The position numbers and the translations under genes are program-made. Shown piece by piece: positions 46,961 through 64,000 of a DNA stretch of 64,000 nucleotides (its first letter is position 1; every line of letters starts with the position of its first letter). The stretch comes from Pyrus communis (Eukaryota > Streptophyta > Magnoliopsida > Rosales > Rosaceae): assembly GCF_963583255.1 (NCBI RefSeq), contig NC_084807.1, forward strand, positions 28,470,381 to 28,534,380, in the 5' to 3' direction. A model generated the notes under the pieces. The model had not been told where the DNA came from and did no database searches. It was given only the letters and a program-made list of their open reading frames with translations.

Positions 46961-47428
46961 GAGTAAATTGGAGCATTGGTTCCTCAACTTATCAAAATGT
47001 GTAGTTATGGTCTCTTTCCTCAACTTCGTCAGAATTTTGTCAAAATAAGTTATGTTGAAAGGACTATTGCTACAGTTGAGGTCCCTCAACTCATCAAAAG
47101 GTGTAGATATGATTTTTTTCGTCAATTTCGTCAGAATTTTGTCAAAATGAGTCATGTTGGAAGGACCATTGCTACAATTGGGTTAAAGTTAAAGGACCAT
47201 TGCTACAATTGGGTTAAAGTTAAAGGATCATTGCTCCAATTGGGTTAAAGTTAATGGACCATTTCTCTAGTTGAATTAAAGTTGAGGGACCAATGGTAAT
47301 GAATTTTTAGTTGAAGAACCATAGCTGCACATTTTGATGAGTTGAGGGACCAATGGTAATGAATTTTTAGTTGAGGGCCCATTGCTCTAATTGAGTTAAA
47401 ATTGAGGAACCATGGCTATAATTTACTC
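46961..47428. mobile_element. MULE-type MITE with 9-bp target duplication and internal tandem repeats
   Basis: The target duplication TAATAACAA is exact at 46952-46960 and 47429-47437. The ends begin GAGTAAATT and close AATTTACTC. The 468-bp interior consists largely of related units (GGACCATTGCTACAATTGGG then TTAAAGTTAAA), about 32 bp each, plus longer duplicated blocks (TTGAGGGACCAATGGTAATG twice). There is no transposase. Confidence 0.85.
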
Positions 47429-47437
47429 TAATAACAA

Positions 47438-48200
47438 TGTAAAATTTAGAAATAGTAATTTCACTCATAATTCTGGTAAAAATATGACGTTGTTTATGTC
47501 AAGTCATTAAAAATAAAGCGTTTTGCGAGCATAAACTATTGACAGTTGTTGGGAGTGAAAGGATGTGTTTATAGATGTTGTTGAGAGAAAAGACATGTCG
47601 ACAGCCGTTGAGTTTTGTCGATAAAGCTTGCTGACAATTGCTGATTGCTGCAAGCGAAGCATTTTGTTGAGCACCCTAGGGTTGTACAGTAGCGATCCAT
47701 TAGCACCGACTGAGTCATTCTTATGCTTTTTATCCATCATCCACGGGGTCTTCTATCATCGTTGTCCATTTGTTTGTTCACTCACGAGACAAAGGACATG
47801 ATGAGTGGACTTGAACATTAAATTTTGAGAAAAATGTAAGTTATTGACATGATTAACGAACATGAACTAGTAAAAAGGAGCTAATTGTCCCAAGATCTTT
47901 GTCTTTGCAAGGTGTTCTAAATCACCCTTCACACTTAAGGGGCAATAATATGTTTGAACTTTATTATGTGATAGAATAATTGAAAAATGAGATTATTCTT
48001 TTCAATTATTCAAGAATAATCATTGAATAAGAGGGGAGAAACATTATCGCCTTTTTGATAGTTCAATAACTAAATCAGCCATTATCGTCTTTTTACTTTT
48101 GAGGGTGAAAAAAATAAGAGGGGAGAAACATTAAAACAGGGGCAAGACGTAAAAACACTGTGGTTAGAACAATGTTCTCCTTGGGTTTTAGTATATATAA
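47438..48200. other. Intergenic, no gene seen
   Basis: No coding or RNA feature was recognised. Confidence 0.35.
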
Positions 48201-48312
48201 AGTGTTATTGGCACTCCAAAAATCTCATTCTACACTCTTCACAAGTGTATTTTTCTTTCCAAATATAGAAAGTTTGAAGTGTAGAATGAGATTTTTGGAG
48301 TGCTAATAACAA
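48201..48312. mobile_element. Near-perfect palindromic MITE
   Basis: Arms of about 35 bases (GTTATTGGCACTCCAAAAAT onward, and its complement ending GGAGTGCTAATAAC) with one or two mismatches around a short AT-rich loop. Confidence 0.8.
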
Positions 48313-48387
48313 TTCTTTGTCTCAAATCTCAACATGGTTTTAGCTTATCCTCTAACCATAAATATTAACATTGCATTTGTGTAAGTG

Positions 48388-49520
48388 TGTTGACCCTAGA
48401 AACTACCAAGCCTATGTGGCGCGTAGGCCGAGTAACTAATGACCTAACTGCATCATTCGGTTGATGCGGGGCGTGCCAACTCGTCGGCTGAGCTCAGCTG
48501 AGGAGTAAAATTTGTTGATGTTGCGTTGAACGCGCTACTGACTTCTTGATCTTGCAACTACGACCGAGGAAGAAACACATCTCGGCCTTCGGGCTCTTGA
48601 GCCTAAAGACAAGGCTGTTAGTTCTGCGAAGTTCACGAATCGTCGGCGCCGGGTTCGATCACGGTGATTATATTCGTAAGAGTATAAGCACGTCGAATTG
48701 GCTCTAAATTATACGGACATAGGTACTCAAAAGAGATGTATGTCTTGATGGTAAATGTGGTTCGGTCGTTAGAATGCCTAACTCTGAAACTCAATTGTGA
48801 GTATCCAATCATAAAATCACTCAACGTTCAATGTGCCAAATGTAGTAACTTGTAACAACTTACTTCGCTGAGAAGGCTAATAAGATGACCTCTGCCAATA
48901 AGGATTCGAAAGCCCTTCTCGACTGAGACTTGGATAGGTAACCTGTCGGGCTCGACGCAATGCTGTTTATCCAAATTGGTTGATTCTACAGCAACAGTGA
49001 TGTTTATCCAAACTGAAGATGTCACTGGTTGCTTTCATAGTGCTATTTATCCAAACTGAAGGTGTGTTGGCGGAAAAAAAAAAAAAAAATCTCAAGATGT
49101 TTGAGAGGTTTGTGCAGGGCAGTTTGTGTTGTTGAATTGGATAGGGTTTGAATGATCCAGCCTCTCCTATTTATAGCAACCAATCTCATCTTGGCCGAAT
49201 CATAACTATATGGATTATGATTCCTCATCCTAGTCCAACCAGGGCTCGCCCAATCCTACTCCTATTAGGACTTTGAACCAAACTCTCTATCCGGCTACCT
49301 TCACTTCTCAAATCTCAGCGTCCTCACTCCATTGAGACTCCTTATCGTACTAGGACTTCGACCCATCCCCTCTTATCCAAATCACTCATTCTTGCAATAG
49401 GACTCGATCGCCCTAACTGAGCGGCTTACGACCGCTAGACAGCCCATAGTACGTTAGGAAAAGCTTTGGGCCGAACATAAACCTATGCCCGGCCCAATAA
49501 TATTATTTAAGGCCCAAACA
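48388..49520 (-). mobile_element. Solo LTR of an LTR retrotransposon
   Basis: A 1133-bp block begins TGTTGACC and ends CCCAAACA on the plus strand, that is TG...CA. It is flanked by AAGTG and AAGTC, a 5-bp target duplication with one mismatch. On the minus strand a TATA box (CTATAAATAGGAGAGG) is followed by a transcript-start-like segment, so the LTR points to the minus strand. No second LTR, primer site or internal coding region is adjacent. Confidence 0.7.
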
Positions 49521-50496
49521 AAGTCAAATATTAATCTTGTTAACTAAGTAAAAATTAAGTATTGTTAAACGAACTTGTCATTCATGATCGGTTACGATTA
49601 TCTCCGTATCGTTATTCTTAAATATGGTTATTTGTCAAGTTAGGTAATTTATGATATCTATTCAATCAATTATGTGTAAAATTGTTAATAGATAAAAACA
49701 TTTGAAAAAAGTTGTAAAGACTTTTTTACATATAAGAGTCATTAAAACAAAATCTGGCAAATTTTTCAATGAATAGAACAATGGAGAAAAAAAGGTCAAC
49801 AAATCTCATTGATCGTAATCATTAGTATTTCATCAGCAATGTATAAGCGATCACAAAAAGTCATCGCAATAGATCATGACTACATTAAGTAATCGTTGAT
49901 AGACGAGACCACATTACTTATTGTTCAAAGACGAAGACCAATCTAACCATCACAACAACGCTTCCACAACACCCCCAAAACGAAGCAAAAACACAACTAC
50001 ACTACTCTGAAAAAGAAACCGCTGCTCAGCTCCTCTGATCCTCACAGTGAAGACCAATGACACTCATGCCAAAGACACCTGCAACTTCACCACCTCTCAT
50101 GCCAAGGCCAACTCTTACCGTTGGCCGCGTATGAATCTGCGGGCTGCCGATCATCGCATGCCGATGGCCGCGTATCGTCAGACAAACATCACCAAAAGGG
50201 AAAAACCAGGTTATCCAAATCAGCAAATTACCTACCGTATTTTGACCGCAGCCCAGGGTCGGGTCCAAACCTAGTCAGATCTGCAGGTTCGGGTACACCA
50301 AGAGGCAGCCTAACAAAAACAGAAAAACAACAAAAGCAAACTTCCAACGAGTTTATCTAGTTAAACAGAAAATACGTATTAAAACGCGGGCCCCGCCATC
50401 AGCGGCTCTCGCGTGCCGCATCGGGCACTGCACACGTGGCATTTTGCGAATTCTGAGATGCACCACGTCACTTAAACAAAACTGTGAGCGATGAGG
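49521..50496. other. Intergenic; GC-richer segment of unknown origin
   Basis: About 49900-50450 is more GC-rich, with short overlapping ORFs on both strands. I recognise no family in them. Confidence 0.3.
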
Positions 50497-50664
50497 ACAG
50501 ATTTTTCAATATTATCGGAACATGGATTATACAATACATGTTATTACGTAAATAATGAAATATGTGTGCTAAAAATTAATAACTTAAAAAACAAAGTTTT
50601 CCATTATTTATATAAAAACACATTATATACCACCTGTATCCTGATCACAATAAAAATTTTCTAC
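50497..50664. mobile_element. Foldback MITE upstream of GLT1, family shared with 46721-46890
   Basis: Same internal segment (TGTGTGCTAAAAATTAATAA) and pairing ends as the 46721 copy. It ends about 140 bases before the probable GLT1 TATA box. Confidence 0.7.
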
Positions 50665-50805
50665 GAGAGTTGGTAAATTTAACCCCCGGGTCCACCCCTC
50701 CCCTTCCTGTGGTCCCCACGCTCCCGGTATTTTTCTCTCTGTAGGACTTACATCACTCTGCGCCTTTCACTCTTTCTCTCTCTAGAAAACCTGTTTCTGA
50801 TTTCT

Positions 50806-51272
50806 CTATAAAACCACCGCCCTGCATCTCCTCGTAGAAACCCAAAAGCTGAAAGGGCCACCCATTTCCCTGGTTGCGCTGCCTCCCTCTCTCAGTTTTC
50901 TCTCACTATTTTCCGGGAAAATCACTTTCTCGCTTACTTTCTGGGAAAATCGACACCAGGAAGTAGCAGGGCATAGAAAACACCGTCGAATTTGTTGACC
51001 TTTTCTCCCCTTCCCTCTTCCAGTCTTTCTCCTCCCCAGTCTTGAAACGGTGTCGTCTTCAGATCTCAGAGGAAAACCTCAGTCTCTCTTTTACTCTGGA
51101 TCTAAATCCTGTGTTAGTCTCCTAATCAAACTCTCGAATACGGGATTAAGATTCCTTAAACGACTCAGATTCTAAGCACATATTTGACAAAGTCATTATA
51201 TATATTTCTATATAATCATTGTTATATACTCGCTCAAATAATCGGAATCCAATCCGATTCTATTTCTGAATA
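50806..51272 (+). promoter_or_regulatory. Probable GLT1 core promoter (TATA) and 5' UTR
   Basis: CTATAAAACC at 50806-50815 is the best TATA box. It would start a C/T-rich leader of about 430 bases. I see no ATG between there and the GLT1 start at 51273, so scanning ribosomes would meet the main start first. Confidence 0.5.
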
Positions 51273-61458
<10,186 letters not shown>

Positions 61459-61950
61459 ATGGCTCCACGATCATCGAAGATTATTATTAAAGAACCAAAA
61501 CAGCAGCAGCAAAAAGCACACAGAGATTAACACGTTTCGGTTTCGGATGGAGCTGCTGCCGGAAGGAGCAGCAGAAGCAGGAGCTGGTGGCTATAAAGTC
61601 AAACTAGTTTGCAGCGGGAGCTGGGTATGGGGGTTTTAGAATAAATTATAATTTGTTTATATTTTTTTACCCGGGTGTTTTTGCGTGGTTAATTATTAAA
61701 GGAATAAATGTACAGTTTTGGTTCTTTACCAATTATTTAAAAATATTATTATAAGGAAAATTATTTTGTTTAAGAGCAGAATTTGAAATTAAAGCCGAAG
61801 TAAAAACTGAATTAACGATTTAATTGTCTTTTAGGCTTTTACACCACCTTCCTACAACAAGCCCACTGAGGGATAAATTCTTACGTATGTCTGTCGAACA
61901 ACGTCATTTGTTAGACACAAATAAGTGCGACACTAGTCTCACTTTTGCCT
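61459..61950 (+). other. 3' UTR of GLT1 and spacer
   Basis: AATAAA at 61640-61645, about 180 bases after the stop, is a likely polyadenylation signal. No other gene was seen. Confidence 0.5.
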
Positions 61951-62239
61951 AAAGAGAATGGAAGACAAGTTTTCGTGTCTTCTAGTCCAATCAAATGGGA
62001 TCTTCGTCAGATTCTCTTTATAAGAATTCTGAAAATTCTTCAATCACATTCGTTCATCGTAAATCATGCGATCAGAAATTATTGTAAATTTTTTTTATTT
62101 AAAATTAAATATATACAATATCTGATAAAAATTAACCGTACAATGCACAATAAACAAATGTAATTAAAGGATTTCTAGAATCCTCGTAAAAGATCCGGCA
62201 AGATCCTCTCTCCTTAAAATCTTGTCTTCCATTCTCTTT
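61951..62239. mobile_element. Foldback element with 19-bp perfect termini
   Basis: It starts AAAGAGAATGGAAGACAAG and ends with its exact complement. Further pairing continues inwards. Internal arms resemble the 38500-38722 element. Confidence 0.8.
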
Positions 62240-62774
62240 GTATTAAAGTAGTAACCACATGAAGTCAAGCGGAACGGGAAATGACATGATTTGACTATCG
62301 AACACAAAAGTTGTCCCTAAGTCACTTGTCTATGACACATGATGTGGTCTGGCAGGTGGGCAGAAGGATCTCCTGCATTTAAACCTAGTAAAGTTGGTAT
62401 AGTGAGAGATTTTTCAATATGTCAAATATATAGTTAAATACATTAAGTCATAATACAAATGAAAAAAGATTCCTATCGAATTCTTTTTTTAAGGATCCGA
62501 AGAATCTTGTAATCGTAACTATTCATCATACATTATACAATCAGAAATTATTTTAACATACACGATTACAAGATTCTCTAGATTTAGGAAAAGAATCCGG
62601 GGGACAAGGATCATTTTCCAATACAAATAATTTGGATACTAGAAATTTTTCTAACACGTGGCTCTGCGACTTCACGACACGACGCCGTATGTCTACCACA
62701 ATTGTATTCCCTCCGCCTCCTAATTATATTTCGTCCCTATTTCGCAGAGGAAGAAAGGACAGAAATCAACAGAG
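62240..62774. other. Spacer and probable SDHAF4 promoter
   Basis: It holds the foldback at 62480-62600, then about 170 bases upstream of SDHAF4. No TATA box stands out. Confidence 0.35.
62480..62600. mobile_element. Small foldback element upstream of SDHAF4
   Basis: GAATCTTGTAATCGT at the left pairs with ACGATTACAAGATTC at the right, with partial pairing outside. Confidence 0.65.
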
Positions 62775-63107
62775 ATGGCGATCAATCTGGGCCGTCTATT
62801 CGCATCAAAGACCATCCCGACAATCTCCGCGACCGAACCTCTAACTCGCGCCGGCGTCAACTCGGTGAGTCGGCTCCTGTGCTCGTCGGCCTCGCAATCG
62901 CAAACCCAGCACGAAAAACCCAGCAAGGAGCACGGTGAACCCATCGTAGAAAAACTCGAAAAACAAGCTGAAGAAGAAGAAGATGATGATGATGATAACG
63001 ACGATGGGTTTGTGAATAAAGAGACCGGCGAGGTCGGTGGGCCCAGAGGACCGGAGCCCACCCGTTTCGGCGATTGGGAGCGAAACGGTCGCTGCTCTGA
63101 TTTTTGA
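62775..63107 (+). CDS. SDHAF4: Succinate dehydrogenase assembly factor 4, mitochondrial
   Basis: Small mitochondrial matrix chaperone that binds flavinylated SDH1 and promotes assembly of complex II. The single exon encodes 110 residues from the first ATG ([15 protein letters not shown]), with an Arg/Ser-rich presequence. A Glu/Asp run (about residues 66-77) comes from GAA/GAT triplet repeats. The diagnostic C-terminus is [20 protein letters not shown] followed by [11 protein letters not shown], which is the DUF1674 signature at its usual place. A polyadenylation signal AATAAA lies at 63254-63259. Upstream GLT1 is on the same strand but is a separate gene. Confidence 0.93.
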   Translation: MAINLGRLFASKTIPTISATEPLTRAGVNSVSRLLCSSASQSQTQHEKPSKEHGEPIVEKLEKQAEEEEDDDDDNDDGFVNKETGEVGGPRGPEPTRFGDWERNGRCSDF

Positions 63108-64000
63108 GTTTTCTTTTTCTCCAGATTTGATCGTATTATGATCATAATATTATGTAATTTTTTTACTTTTTTTTTGGAGAATTTTCTCGTTGTTTAAGTT
63201 GGATTTTGTGTTGCAGTGATTTGATTGATTGTAATCTGGAATTCGATGAGTGAAATAAAAACATGGGTACCCAACCAATAAACATTGTTGATCGAAATCT
63301 CTGGTTATTTGTTTGTTTTGATGAGCTAAATTAACTCGAAACGGCGCCAGATGAACCCAAGAACGAAGAAACTTAACCCTTCAAGTCCCCGCACGGATGC
63401 TATGACTCGAACCCTTAAGATCAAAGCCTATCGGCAGTGCGATCCTCTAGGAGATCACCAGTCAGTCGTGACAAGCCAATGACATGCCACGCTACGAAAA
63501 GGTTTATGTATCGTTTTAAATGTTTTTAGAATTTAAAAACATTTCTATATGAATGTTTTCAGTTATTTTTAAAAAATTTCAAACAAGTCCTCAATGAGTC
63601 GCAATGATAGTACTTTCAATTGGTACTCATCATTTAGGGTTTTGGATAGCCTCCTCTTAATATATTAGGTACGACTACCTCCAAATAATTAATTTTCAAA
63701 TTTTAAATCAAATGGTGTTATTCTTGAAGTGGTGCTACACAACTCAATGGAGCCCCATGATGTTTCCAAATTCGCATTCACTACATTAATCTACCGTAGA
63801 CAAACCCCTCAGCATCCTAACAAAGAGTGTTTTGCCCTTTGGGGTCAACTGAACTCTTAACATAAGAAGTTTGAAAATGGGTAACAAATTTAAAGGGTGA
63901 TGCTATCCACACATCAATTTTTTTTTTCATATACCTCTTGTTAATTTATGCCATTTAATATTCTTCTATTCATTCAATGTTCGACGGTCATAATTGAGAG
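63108..64000. other. 3' flank of SDHAF4 and intergenic end of window
   Basis: It contains the SDHAF4 3' UTR. From about 63345 the sequence looks repetitive (a GACTCGAACCC segment near 63403 could derive from a tRNA-like or retroelement sequence), but no family was assigned. No gene was recognised. Confidence 0.35.

Noticed and set aside
46961..47428. Possible CRISPR-like or satellite array because of repeated units
   Set aside because: Units are imperfect, have no unique spacers and sit inside an element with inverted ends and a 9-bp target duplication.
50026..50268. An 80-codon minus-strand ORF with overlapping ORFs on the other strand
   Set aside because: No recognised motif, and both strands are open because of GC-richer composition; insufficient evidence for a gene.

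Overview
The window is a stretch of dicot plant nuclear chromosome. Its genes have many introns, its intergenic DNA is AT-rich, and small transposons are abundant. Two dispersed repeats, at about 5695-5815 and 37332-37490, look like one I associate with apple and pear. I therefore suspect Rosaceae tribe Maleae, but this is inference from memory and no species can be fixed from the sequence alone.

Layout, left to right. (1) 303-4844 (+): the 3' 20 exons of an ATX4/ATX5-type histone H3 lysine methyltransferase, whose 5' half lies outside the window. (2) 4845-14740: a mixed region. It holds a degraded N-acetyltransferase-like fragment, a single-exon spermidine-synthase-fold methyltransferase (minus strand) with a duplicated 5' end, a tandem pair of B3-domain genes (one intact, one frameshifted), a tRNA-derived SINE, an eIF1A pseudogene and a PIF/Harbinger relic with a Myb/SANT-like ORF. 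(3) 14741-21196 (-): a 1216-residue RD/RE-rich protein resembling the plant ZC3H13-like m6A-writer component (HIZ2 type). (4) 22731-28273 (-): a complete 509-residue SF3a60 splicing factor (12 exons), with a 1.1-kb hAT element in one intron. (5) 28274-51272: about 23 kb without a recognisable host gene, filled with foldback elements, a MULE-type MITE with a 9-bp target duplication, LINE fragments, a solo LTR and a 1.2-kb tandem duplication. (6) 51273-61458 (+): a complete 22-exon NADH-dependent glutamate synthase (GLT1, 2189 residues). (7) 62775-63107 (+): SDHAF4, an assembly factor for mitochondrial succinate dehydrogenase.

The host genes are ordinary conserved plant genes (chromatin, RNA processing, nitrogen assimilation, mitochondria) and do not form a pathway or cluster. 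Exon boundaries were set by reading frame, splice consensus and family similarity; for SF3a60, GLT1 and the HIZ2-like gene the exon lengths sum exactly to open frames.

I found no unknown biological system. The most unusual points are a 107-bp repeat read in two different frames within one methyltransferase ORF, two GC-AG introns in the ATX gene, and several transposon insertions whose boundaries can be read to the base. One of these has its empty site preserved in a duplicated copy.
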